The notes under the pieces: model-generated | Told to the model about the DNA's origin: nothing | Databases searched by the model: none | Seen by the model: only the letters and a program-made list of their open reading frames with translations | Part shown: positions 63,953-64,000 of the stretch, piece by piece | How positions within the stretch are numbered: the first letter of the stretch is position 1 | Layout of the letters: the number at the start of each line of letters is the position of its first letter | Program-made: the position numbers and the translations under genes | DNA from: Candidatus Enterococcus testudinis | GTDB taxonomy: Bacteria; Bacillota; Bacilli; Lactobacillales; Enterococcaceae | NCBI RefSeq assembly: GCF_002140915.1 | Contig: NZ_NGKU01000001.1 | Location: 833,956 to 897,955, forward strand | Length of the DNA: 64,000 nt | Direction: 5' to 3'

Positions 63953-64000
63953 ACTACGATTGACTTGCGGAGCAAGGCAGAGTAGATGATGAACAGTACT

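Overview
The window looks like chromosome of a low-GC Gram-positive of the order Lactobacillales, most likely an Enterococcus of the casseliflavus/gallinarum kind. The evidence is the conserved tatD-rnmV-rsmA block, pepV, a PTS permease, strong AAGGAG-type ribosome binding sites, cre-like sites, a T-box leader and a yybP-ykoY leader. The genus is inferred from gene style; no rRNA or species marker is present. No phage, insertion sequence, CRISPR array, rRNA or tRNA gene was found.

Left part (1-20 kb): the 3' end of a YczE-like membrane protein; a cellobiose/lactose-type PTS EIIC; a broken antitoxin-like gene; a ThiY/SsuA-like ABC importer split between two divergent operons, one of which also carries a NodB-type deacetylase; a TSUP permease; a dehydrogenase operon (ADH, YrhK, DUF378); a zinc-ribbon protein and an isochorismatase-fold hydrolase; a CUT1 sugar importer (binding protein, two permeases, YesL-like protein); nnrD; pepV; and small genes with one clear deletion scar around 18.7-18.8 kb.

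Middle part (20-31 kb): a manganese-type (yybP-ykoY) riboswitch with a very strong terminator precedes a P-type cation ATPase. It is followed on the minus strand by a MoxR-DUF58-transglutaminase operon and by a degenerate ROK regulator with a large FAD/NAD(P)-binding protein. A HAD phosphatase with its own promoter follows on the plus strand.

Mannose-glycan locus (31.6-48.8 kb): GH92, GH125 and GH38 alpha-mannosidases, a ROK sugar kinase, a GH1 glycosidase, a GntR-type regulator with a sugar-binding domain, an LplA/NgtS-like ABC importer, a YesL-like protein and a YesM/YesN two-component system. The glycosidases lack signal peptides, so the picture is uptake of mannose-rich oligosaccharides by the lipoprotein-dependent importer, stepwise trimming in the cytoplasm and phosphorylation of the released sugar. 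No importer ATPase gene is present; a shared MsmK-type ATPase elsewhere is expected. Two identical TGATATATCA palindromes sit in the divergent regulator/GH125 promoter region.

Right part (48.9-64 kb): a YczE-like protein, an MFS transporter, an APC permease overlapping a 2-hydroxyacid dehydrogenase, a lipoprotein FAD reductase of the fumarate reductase type, a metal (probably Mn) ABC importer in which permease and binding protein are one fused polypeptide behind a DtxR-type operator, a metallophosphoesterase, a membrane protein, tatD-rnmV-rsmA, a niacin-type ECF S component with two operator copies, a C39-like peptidase protein, and a complete T-box leader whose regulated gene lies beyond the window.
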